Source of the DNA: Eubacteriales bacterium
GTDB lineage: Bacteria > Bacillota_A > Clostridia > Christensenellales > Aristaeellaceae
Direction: 5' to 3'
Assembly (NCBI GenBank): GCA_029974855.1
Contig: JARKQO010000234.1
Coordinates: forward strand, 1-6,048
DNA length: 6,048 bases
The notes beneath the pieces are model-generated. The model did no database searches and had not been told where the DNA came from. It saw only the letters and a list, made by a program, of their open reading frames with translations. Each line of letters starts with the position of its first letter. Positions within the stretch are counted from its first letter, which is position 1. This document shows, in pieces, positions 1 to 6,048 of this stretch. A program made the translations under genes and the position numbers.

Positions 1-58
1 GCCCCGGTGTCCGACCTGAGACGACGCAAAGGGTGGGAAAAACAAGGAGGAAACCCTA
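1..58 (+). promoter_or_regulatory. Partial 5' leader of rpsB with strong ribosome binding site
   Basis: These bases are the part of the rpsB upstream region that lies inside the window. A full AAGGAGG Shine-Dalgarno sequence sits at 44-50, eight bases before the ATG at 59, which fixes the rpsB start. No convincing -35/-10 pair or complete hairpin is visible. The promoter, and any S2-binding autoregulatory leader, would lie further upstream outside the window. Confidence 0.75.
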
Positions 59-802
<744 letters not shown>

Positions 803-813
803 CACAATACGCT

Positions 814-836
814 CCGGGAGGGCCCCGCCCTCCCGG
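814..836 (+). repeat. GC-rich hairpin 1 in the rpsB-tsf gap
   Basis: This is a perfect inverted repeat: CCGGGAGGGC (814-823) pairs with GCCCTCCCGG (827-836) as a 10-bp stem around a three-base CCC loop. It begins 11 bases after the rpsB stop codon. No T-run follows, so it does not look like an ordinary intrinsic terminator. Such a stem could pause polymerase, protect the rpsB 3' end from exonucleases, or form part of an attenuator with hairpin 2. The structure is read from the sequence; the function is inferred. Confidence 0.75.
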
Positions 837-847
837 CCCACAGGAGG

Positions 848-871
848 CGGAGGGCGGATACCCGCCCTCCG
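848..871 (+). repeat. GC-rich hairpin 2 in the rpsB-tsf gap
   Basis: This is a second perfect 10-bp inverted repeat: CGGAGGGCGG (848-857) and CCGCCCTCCG (862-871) around the loop ATAC. It starts 11 bases after hairpin 1 and ends 15 bases before the tsf Shine-Dalgarno site. Its left arm can instead pair with the right arm of hairpin 1 (825-833 with 849-857, nine perfect pairs), so the two hairpins and this bridging helix are mutually exclusive. No T-run follows. A role in setting tsf expression relative to rpsB is possible but inferred. Confidence 0.75.
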
Positions 872-886
872 GAAGGTCGAGAAGGT

Positions 887-892
887 AAGGAG
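887..892 (+). promoter_or_regulatory. Ribosome binding site of tsf
   Basis: AAGGAG lies ten bases before the ATG at 903. This site decides the tsf start. The open frame runs back without a stop to 747, inside rpsB, but the upstream codons do not resemble EF-Ts and have no comparable ribosome binding site. Confidence 0.85.
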
Positions 893-902
893 AGATCACA
901 AG

Positions 903-1841
903 ATGGCAGAGATTACTTCCCAAATGGTCAAAGAGCTGCGGGAGTTGACCCAGGCCGGTATGATGGACTGCAAAAAGGCCTTGGTAGAGGCCCAGGGCGA
1001 CATGGAGAAGGCTGTGGAATGGCTTCGGGAAAAGGGCCTTGCCGCCGCCGCCAAGAAGGCCGGGCGCATCGCCGCCGAGGGCCTGGTGGCCAGCTATGTC
1101 AATGAGGACGCCACCGTGGGCGTGCTGGTGGAGGTCAACTGCGAAACCGACTTTGTAGCCAAGACCGATAACTTCATGGCCTTCTGCAAGGCCGTGGCCA
1201 AGCACATCGCCCAGGCCGCCCCCGCGGACGTGGACGCGCTGCTGGCCCAGAGCTTCGTGGACGACCCCTCCAAAACCATCACCGACTTGGTCAGCGACGC
1301 CACCGTGGCCATCGGCGAGAAGATCAGCATCCGCCGCTTTGCCCGCTATGAGACCCAGACCGGCGTGGTGGAGAGCTACATCCACCTGGGCGGCAAGATC
1401 GGCGTGCTGCTGGAGGTGGACATCGATAACGCCTCCGCCCGGAACCAGGAGGCCTTCAAGGTGTACTACCACGACATCGCCCTCCAAATCGCCGCCGCCA
1501 AGCCCACCGTGGTCCGCAAGGAGGAAGTGGCCACCGCCGAGCTGGACAAGGAGCGGGAGATCCTCCGGGCCCAGGCCCTCAACGAGGGCAAGCCCGAGAA
1601 GATCGTGGACCGGATGGTGGAAGGCCGGATCGAGAAGTATTACAAGGTAGTGTGCCTGCTGGAGCAGCCCTTCGTCAAGGACGGGGACAAGGCCGTGAGC
1701 CAGCTGACCGCCGAGGTGTCCAAGGAGATCGGCGCGAAGATCGGGATTGTCCGCTTTACCCGCTACGAGCGGGGCGAGGGCATCCAGAAGCGCCAGGAGA
1801 ACTTCGCGGAGGAAATCGCCGCCCAAACCGCCAAGAAGTAA
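903..1841 (+). CDS. tsf: Translation elongation factor Ts
   Basis: EF-Ts is the guanine nucleotide exchange factor that releases GDP from EF-Tu in the cytoplasm. The 312-residue product starts [27 protein letters not shown], the UBA-like N-terminal domain (about residues 1-50). The core then carries NCETDFVAK (80-87), whose TDFVA is the EF-Tu-contacting signature. The two halves of the core form a visible internal repeat: [13 protein letters not shown] (72-84) resembles [11 protein letters not shown] (166-176), and [14 protein letters not shown] (137-150) resembles [14 protein letters not shown] (276-289). [10 protein letters not shown] (251-260) and [17 protein letters not shown] (289-305) are typical of the C-terminal part. 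It is somewhat longer than the E. coli protein (283 residues), which is common in Firmicutes. It lies 100 bases after rpsB and is followed by a terminator-like hairpin. Confidence 0.97.
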   Translation: MAEITSQMVKELRELTQAGMMDCKKALVEAQGDMEKAVEWLREKGLAAAAKKAGRIAAEGLVASYVNEDATVGVLVEVNCETDFVAKTDNFMAFCKAVAKHIAQAAPADVDALLAQSFVDDPSKTITDLVSDATVAIGEKISIRRFARYETQTGVVESYIHLGGKIGVLLEVDIDNASARNQEAFKVYYHDIALQIAAAKPTVVRKEEVATAELDKEREILRAQALNEGKPEKIVDRMVEGRIEKYYKVVCLLEQPFVKDGDKAVSQLTAEVSKEIGAKIGIVRFTRYERGEGIQKRQENFAEEIAAQTAKK

Positions 1842-1858
1842 GCGCTCCATGAACCCCA

Positions 1859-1889
1859 GGCACGCAAGCAGCGCTTGCGTGCCATTTTT
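1859..1889 (+). terminator. Intrinsic terminator or attenuator between tsf and pyrH
   Basis: A perfect 11-bp stem, GGCACGCAAGC (1859-1869) with GCTTGCGTGCC (1873-1883), closes a three-base AGC loop. An A and then five T residues (1885-1889) follow. This is the layout of a Rho-independent terminator, though the T-run is short. It starts 17 bases after the tsf stop. Only 17 bases separate the T-run from the pyrH ATG, so no promoter fits between them. pyrH must be expressed by read-through, or from a promoter inside tsf. Confidence 0.8.
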
Positions 1890-1906
1890 ACAAGAGGAGT
1901 GAGCCT

Positions 1907-2620
1907 ATGTCAAGCCCGTACCGCCGCGTGATCATCAAGCTCAGCGGGGAAGCCCTGGGGGTGGATGGGAAGCTGTTCTGCCACGAGAAGTTTGACCAGG
2001 TGGCCCAGGTTTTGGCCCAGGTGCAGCGCCTGGGGATCCAGACCGCCGTGGTTATCGGCGGGGGCAACATCTGGCGGGGCCGCCGGGGGGATTCCCTGCG
2101 GATGGGCGCCGTGGCGGCGGACCAGATGGGCATGCTGGGCACCTTGCAAAACAGCCTGTACATGCGGGACGCTTTGGCCCGGCAGGGAGCCAAGGCCTTG
2201 GTGGTCAGCGGGGTGGACATTCCCCGGTTCGCGGAAAGCTACAACACCGTCGCCGTGCTGGAGCATTTGGAGCAAGGGAAGATCGTGCTGCTGGCCTGCG
2301 GCCTGGGGAACCCCTGCTTTTCCACGGACAGCGCTGTGGTGCTGCGGGCCGTTGAGCTGGAATGCGACGCCATTTTGATGGCCAAGAACGTGGACGGGGT
2401 GTACAGCGCCGATCCCAACCTGGAGCCCCAGGCTCGCCTTTTGCCGGATTTGACCTATGCCCGGGCTGCGGAGGAGGATTTGCGGGTCATGGACGCCGCC
2501 GCCTTCATCATGCTCCGGGACAACGCCGTGCCTTTGGTGCGGGTTTTCGGCCTGGAGCCGCCGGAGAATATCCTCAAGGTGCTCTCCGGGGACCCCATGG
2601 GCACGTTCTTGCACCCTTAG
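1907..2620 (+). CDS. pyrH: Uridylate kinase (UMP kinase)
   Basis: PyrH phosphorylates UMP to UDP with ATP in pyrimidine nucleotide synthesis. It is a cytoplasmic hexamer of the amino-acid-kinase fold, commonly controlled by GTP (activator) and UTP (inhibitor). The 237-residue product shows the expected motifs: KLSGEAL (11-17), GGGNIWRG (51-58), DQMGML (72-77), STDSA (139-143), KNVDGVYSADP (160-170) and MDAAAF (195-200). Length is normal. GAGGAG at 1894-1899 lies seven bases before the ATG. Oddities: the usual GTGNP substrate loop reads CGLGNPC (131-137), with Leu for the conserved Thr and a Cys at each end, and frr does not follow it. The other motifs are intact, so I take it as functional. 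Confidence 0.96.
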   Translation: MSSPYRRVIIKLSGEALGVDGKLFCHEKFDQVAQVLAQVQRLGIQTAVVIGGGNIWRGRRGDSLRMGAVAADQMGMLGTLQNSLYMRDALARQGAKALVVSGVDIPRFAESYNTVAVLEHLEQGKIVLLACGLGNPCFSTDSAVVLRAVELECDAILMAKNVDGVYSADPNLEPQARLLPDLTYARAAEEDLRVMDAAAFIMLRDNAVPLVRVFGLEPPENILKVLSGDPMGTFLHP

Positions 2621-2630
2621 GAGGGCTGTG

Positions 2631-2700
2631 CCCCCTTACCACTCCTGAAAACCGCCCCCATCCAACACCCTTCATACCATCCGCTGCCAGCCCGCTTCCC
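2631..2700 (+). promoter_or_regulatory. C-rich, G-poor gap after pyrH (possible Rho-dependent terminator)
   Basis: In this 70-base stretch of the pyrH-MATE gap I count 38 C and only 6 G, with many CC, TC and CA steps. The surrounding genes are rich in both G and C. Such a C-over-G bubble in unstructured RNA is the known character of Rho loading (rut) sites. No T-run or strong hairpin is present, so if transcription ends after pyrH it is more likely through Rho. No recognisable promoter for the downstream gene was found. The composition is observed; the function is inferred. Confidence 0.35.
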
Positions 2701-2722
2701 TGAACCGGGTGAAAGGATTTCC

Positions 2723-4156
2723 ATGCAATTCGCGAAACGCCTTTTTGCGCCCAGAGACATGACTGTGGGCAGCCCTGCCCGAAACATCCTTCTGTTTGCC
2801 ATACCCCTGCTGATCGGCAACTTTGCCCAGCAGCTTTACAACACCGTGGACGCCATGGTGGTGGGCCACTATATCAGCGACGCGGCTTTGGGAGCCGTGG
2901 GGGCCACCGGCCCCATGCTCAATTTGATGCTGGTGCTGTTCATGGGCATCTCCACCGGGGCCAGCATTGTGGTGTCCCAGTATTTCGGGGCCAAAAACCG
3001 GGAGGACCTGAGCCGGGCCGTGGGCTCCACCATCGTGCTCACCTTCTGGAGCGGCCTCATCATCACGGTGCTGGGCATGGCCCTGACCCGGCCCCTGCTG
3101 GTGCTGCTGGGCACCCCCGCCGGGATGCTGGACATGGCCGTGGACTATCTGGCGATCATCTTTTTGGGCGTCACCGCCTGCGCCTATTACAACATTTTAG
3201 GGGGCGTGCTCCGGGGCCTGGGGGACAGCGTGTCCCCCCTGTTGTACCTGCTGCTGGCCGCCGGGCTGAACATCCTGCTGGATATCCTCTCCGTCACGGT
3301 GCTGGGCATGAAAACCGACGGGGTGGCCTGGGCCACCATCCTCTCCCAGGGCATTTCCGCGGTGCTGTGCTTTCGCAGGCTAAGGCGCATGACGGAGGTT
3401 TTGGACCTGAGCCGCCGGACCTTGCGCCTGGACAAGCCCAGCGCCCGGCGGATCATCAGCCTGGGGCTGCCCTCGGGGATCGCCCAGATGGTCTTTTCCA
3501 TCAGCAGCGTGCTGGTGCAGTCCCTCACCAACTCTTTGGGCCCCAACGTGGTCACCGCCGCCACCGCCATCATGCGGGTGGACGGCTTTGCCATGCTGCC
3601 CAACTTCACCTTCTCCATCGCCGCCACCACCTTCACCGGGCAAAACGTGGGGGCCCGGCGCATGGACCGGGTGCGCCAGGGGATGAAGGCCACCCTTGCC
3701 ATCGGCCTTACCACCGCCACGGTGCTGACCCTGTGCATTCTGCTCTTCGGCGGGTCCCTGATGCGGATGTTTACCCAGACCACGGAAATCGTGGAGCTGG
3801 GCATCAGCATGATGCGGATTTTGGCCGTGGGCTACATCGCCTTTTGCTGTACCGCCGTGCTGCTGGGAGTGATGCGGGGGGCCGGGGAAACCGTGCGACC
3901 CATGTGGATCAGCCTCATCACCACCGTGGGAATCCGCATGCCCGTGGCCTACCTGTGGGCCTACCTGACCCGGAGCCCCCTGTATCCCAACGGGGACCCG
4001 GTTTGCCTGTACGGCTCCTTGCTGCTGGCCTGGGTGCTGGGCAGCCTGATCACCATCTGGGTCTACCGCCGGGGCGCCTGGAAGCACAAGTATGAAGCGG
4101 CGCTGGAAGGGGCCCCTATCAACGAGGAATTTGTCTTCCAAGAGGGAGGATTTTAA
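2723..4156 (+). CDS. MATE-family multidrug/solute efflux transporter
   Basis: This is an inner-membrane antiporter of the MATE family; members export drugs or metabolites in exchange for Na+ or H+. The substrate cannot be read from the sequence. The 477-residue protein is mostly hydrophobic, with segments consistent with 12 membrane helices. The two-fold internal repeat of MATE proteins is visible: GGVLRGLGDSVSP (160-171 region) matches LGVMRGAGETVRP (381-393), and VSQYFGAKN (84-92) matches TGQNVGARR (305-313). The N-terminal PLLIGNFAQQLYNTVDAMVVG (28-48) is typical, and a hydrophilic tail follows about residue 450. AAAGGA (2712-2717) precedes the ATG at 2723; Met13 (2759) fits the family too but lacks a clear ribosome site. 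Its stop overlaps the argS start, so the two are probably co-expressed. The subfamily (NorM, DinF or MepA-like) is uncertain. Confidence 0.93.
   Translation: MQFAKRLFAPRDMTVGSPARNILLFAIPLLIGNFAQQLYNTVDAMVVGHYISDAALGAVGATGPMLNLMLVLFMGISTGASIVVSQYFGAKNREDLSRAVGSTIVLTFWSGLIITVLGMALTRPLLVLLGTPAGMLDMAVDYLAIIFLGVTACAYYNILGGVLRGLGDSVSPLLYLLLAAGLNILLDILSVTVLGMKTDGVAWATILSQGISAVLCFRRLRRMTEVLDLSRRTLRLDKPSARRIISLGLPSGIAQMVFSISSVLVQSLTNSLGPNVVTAATAIMRVDGFAMLPNFTFSIAATTFTGQNVGARRMDRVRQGMKATLAIGLTTATVLTLCILLFGGSLMRMFTQTTEIVELGISMMRILAVGYIAFCCTAVLLGVMRGAGETVRPMWISLITTVGIRMPVAYLWAYLTRSPLYPNGDPVCLYGSLLLAWVLGSLITIWVYRRGAWKHKYEAALEGAPINEEFVFQEGGF
4144..4149 (+). promoter_or_regulatory. Ribosome binding site of argS inside the MATE gene
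   Basis: GGGAGG, within the purine run AGAGGGAGGA at 4141-4150, lies six bases before the argS ATG at 4156. It sits within the last codons of the transporter gene. Stop and start share one base (TAATG), so ribosomes ending the transporter can restart on argS. Confidence 0.8.
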
Positions 4157-5904
4157 TGGACGCCAAACAAAACATCGCCCGGCTGGTCTGCCGGGCCCTC
4201 AACCACTGCTACCCCAACGCAACGGATTTGCCAGACGAAAAGGCCGTGGCGGAGCTTTTGGAGATTCCCCCGGAAAAGGAGATGGGGGACTATGCCTTCC
4301 CCTGCTTCCGGCTCAGCAAGGCTTTGCGCATGGGCCCGCCCCAGATTGCGACGGCCCTGGCCCAAGCCATTAACGAGCCCCAGGTGTGTGAGGCCCGGCC
4401 CTTGGGGGGGTATCTGAACTTCTTCCTGAACCGGGAGAACTTCGCCCGGGATACCCTCAGCAACCTGCTGGCCGCCGGGGAGGCCTACGGCAACGGAACC
4501 GAGGGAAAGGGCAAGACCGTCTGCATCGATTTTTCCAGCATCAACATCGCCAAGCGCTTTCACATCGGCCATCTCAGCACCACCATGATCGGCCACAGCC
4601 TTCGGCGCATCTACGACTTTCTGGGCTATGCCACCGTATCCATCAACCATCTGGGGGACTGGGGCACCCAGTTTGGCAAGCTGATTTCCGCCTACAAGCA
4701 TTGGGGGGACCGGGACGAGGTGGAGCGGGACGGGGTGGAGGCCCTGACCCGGCTGTACGTGCGCTTCCACGAGGAGGCGGAGCAGGACCCGGCCTTGGAG
4801 GACGAGGGCCGCTTCTGGTTCAAGAAGATCGAGGACGGGGACCCGGAGGCCCTGGAGATTTTCAACTGGTTCAAGGAGCTCACTTTGCGGGATACCCAGC
4901 GGGTGTACGACATGCTGGGAGTCACCTTTGACAGCTATAACGGCGAGGCCTTCTACAACGACAAGATGGGCCGGGTCATCGACGAGCTGAAGGAAAAGAA
5001 CCTGCTGACCGTAAGCGACGGGGCCTCCATTGTGGATTTGGAGGACAGCGGCATGCCCCCCTGCCTGATCCTGAAAAAGGACGGGGCCACCCTCTATGCC
5101 ACCCGGGACATCGCCGCCGCTTTGTACCGGAAGGACACCTATGACTTTGACAAGTGCCTCTACGTGGTGGCCTACCAGCAGGACCTTCACTTCCGCCAGT
5201 GGTTCAAGGTGGTGGAGAAGATGGGCTACCCTTGGGCCAAGGACCTGATCCACGTGTCCTTCGGCATGATCTCCTACGAGGGGCAGACCTTGGCCACCCG
5301 CAAGGGCCATGTGGTATACCTGGAAGACCTGCTGACCCGGGCCAAGGAAAAGGCCCTGGAAATTATCCGGGAGAAGAGCCCCGATCTGGAAAACCCGGAG
5401 GAAGTGGCCGCCCAGGTGGGCATCGGCGCCGTGATCTACGCGGATTTGCAGAACAACCGCATCAAGGACATCGACTTCTGGTGGGACCGGGCGCTGAACT
5501 TTGACGGGGAAACCGGCCCCTATGCCCAATACACCCATGCCCGGTGCTGCTCCGTGCTGCGCAAGGCGGGCCAGGGGGAGAACGCCGCCGTGCCGGAGGG
5601 CGGGGCCCAGGCCGATTACGGGGCCCTGGGGGACGACTACGCCCAGGAGCTGCTGCGGCTGCTGTCCCGCTTCCCGGAGGCAGTCCGGGAGGCGGCCCTG
5701 CGCTACGAGCCCAGCATCGTCACCCGGGCCCTGACGGAAATCGCCAAGAGCTACAACAAGTTTTACTATGAAAACCGCATTCTGGACGCGGCCCCGGGGG
5801 TCCGCCAGGCCCGGCTGGAGCTGACCCTGGCGGTGAAGCGCACCCTGAAAACCGCGCTGTTCCTCATCGGCATGGACGCCCCGGAACGGATGTACGCCCT
5901 ATGA
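4156..5904 (+). CDS. argS: Arginyl-tRNA synthetase (class I)
   Basis: ArgRS attaches arginine to tRNA-Arg using ATP. The 582-residue protein has the full family layout. The N-terminal additional domain covers about residues 1-110, with EIPPEKEMGDYAFPCF at 36-51. The Rossmann catalytic domain follows, with the HIGH motif intact at 136-139, GDWGTQFGKL at 167-176 and the VSFGMI strand at 367-372. The C-terminal DALR anticodon-binding helical domain runs from about 455 to the end (YAQYTHAR at 456-463, ALTEIAKSYNKFYYENRIL at 525-543, PERM at 576-579). The KMSKS region reads TLATRKG (378-384), without the usual KMS. Many ArgRS lack the KMSK lysine and are thought to use a lysine just before HIGH, here Lys133. 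The sequence around HIGH (SSINIAKRF, HLSTT) differs from the common SSPNIAKPF/HLRST form. The start is fixed by GGGAGG and the TAATG junction. Confidence 0.97.
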   Translation: MDAKQNIARLVCRALNHCYPNATDLPDEKAVAELLEIPPEKEMGDYAFPCFRLSKALRMGPPQIATALAQAINEPQVCEARPLGGYLNFFLNRENFARDTLSNLLAAGEAYGNGTEGKGKTVCIDFSSINIAKRFHIGHLSTTMIGHSLRRIYDFLGYATVSINHLGDWGTQFGKLISAYKHWGDRDEVERDGVEALTRLYVRFHEEAEQDPALEDEGRFWFKKIEDGDPEALEIFNWFKELTLRDTQRVYDMLGVTFDSYNGEAFYNDKMGRVIDELKEKNLLTVSDGASIVDLEDSGMPPCLILKKDGATLYATRDIAAALYRKDTYDFDKCLYVVAYQQDLHFRQWFKVVEKMGYPWAKDLIHVSFGMISYEGQTLATRKGHVVYLEDLLTRAKEKALEIIREKSPDLENPEEVAAQVGIGAVIYADLQNNRIKDIDFWWDRALNFDGETGPYAQYTHARCCSVLRKAGQGENAAVPEGGAQADYGALGDDYAQELLRLLSRFPEAVREAALRYEPSIVTRALTEIAKSYNKFYYENRILDAAPGVRQARLELTLAVKRTLKTALFLIGMDAPERMYAL

Positions 5905-6048
5905 AGCCGTTGCGGGAGATCACCAGCGCCAAGAACCCCCAGGTATTGGCCGCGAAGGCCTTGGCCACCCCCAAGGGCCGCCGGGACCAAGGGGCGTTAC
6001 TGTGCGAGGGGGAGCATATGGTGGGGGAGGCCCTTGCCATGCGCCCCC
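5901..6048 (+). CDS. TrmH/SpoU-family RNA 2'-O-methyltransferase, N-terminal part (runs off window)
   Basis: Only the first 49 codons are inside the window; the frame is open at the edge. The start, MKPLREITSAKNPQVLAAKAL, followed by KGRRDQGALLCEGEHMVGEAL (25-45), matches the substrate-binding N-terminal domain of the SpoU/TrmH class. In that class an ITS..NP.V opening and a K.R...G.FL.EG...V.EAL block are characteristic. These enzymes transfer a methyl group from S-adenosylmethionine to a ribose 2'-OH in rRNA or tRNA; the catalytic knotted SPOUT domain would lie beyond the window. The ATG overlaps the argS stop (ATGA). No strong Shine-Dalgarno sits at normal spacing (GGAACGGA at 5883-5890 is the nearest), so its translation probably depends on coupling to argS. 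The target RNA is unknown. Confidence 0.8.
   Translation, partial: MKPLREITSAKNPQVLAAKALATPKGRRDQGALLCEGEHMVGEALAMRP

Noticed and set aside
945..964. TTGACC and TATGAT resembling -35 and -10 boxes inside tsf
   Set aside because: The spacing is only eight bases, far below the roughly 17 needed, and the bases encode conserved EF-Ts residues.
1849..1902. 17-codon small frame (MNPRHASSACVPFLQEE) spanning the tsf-pyrH terminator and ending four bases before the pyrH start
   Set aside because: It has no convincing ribosome site, its sequence is dictated by the hairpin arms, and a frame this short is expected by chance. It would only merit revival if ribosome profiling or conservation supported it.
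2619..2637. Hairpin at the pyrH stop (AGGAGGGC / GCCCCCTT, loop TGT)
   Set aside because: The stem has an A-C mismatch and a G-T wobble and no T-run follows, so it does not qualify as an intrinsic terminator.
4153..5538. Long minus-strand open frames, the longest opposite argS
   Set aside because: These are shadows caused by high GC and strong codon bias. The translations are low-complexity Gly/Leu/Val/His-rich with no recognisable domain, and the + strand gene is unambiguous. The same applies to those opposite rpsB, tsf, pyrH and the transporter.

Overview
This is a GC-rich stretch of bacterial chromosome. All genes lie on the + strand, are tightly packed, start with ATG and have purine-rich Shine-Dalgarno sites (AAGGAGG type). 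The order rpsB-tsf-pyrH, the style of the ArgRS and MATE sequences, and the strong G/C third-position bias point to a high-GC member of the Clostridia, most plausibly the Oscillospiraceae/Ruminococcaceae group of gut anaerobes. That assignment is inferred from sequence style, not from a search.

Layout: a 58-base leader ends in a strong Shine-Dalgarno site. Then come rpsB (ribosomal protein S2, 59-802), a 100-base gap with two adjacent perfect GC-rich hairpins, and tsf (elongation factor Ts, 903-1841). A 65-base gap follows with a near-canonical intrinsic terminator. Next are pyrH (UMP kinase, 1907-2620), a 102-base C-rich, G-poor gap, and a MATE-family membrane exporter (2723-4156). The exporter overlaps argS (arginyl-tRNA synthetase, 4156-5904) by one base. 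argS overlaps by four bases the start of a TrmH/SpoU-type RNA 2'-O-methyltransferase (5901 to beyond the window edge).

Functionally the window is mostly translation and nucleotide housekeeping: S2 of the small ribosomal subunit, EF-Ts recharging EF-Tu, UMP kinase feeding pyrimidine synthesis, ArgRS charging tRNA-Arg, and a probable RNA-modifying enzyme. The MATE transporter is the only gene not of that kind. The gaps suggest two transcriptional blocks: rpsB-tsf(-pyrH), and MATE-argS-methyltransferase with translational coupling.

I see no mobile element, CRISPR array, tRNA or rRNA gene, phage gene or defence system, and no sign of a wholly new system. The points worth a second look are small: mutually exclusive hairpins between rpsB and tsf, a terminator directly in front of pyrH, the absence of frr after pyrH, an altered UMP-binding loop in PyrH, a rut-like C-rich gap, and non-consensus ArgRS signature motifs.
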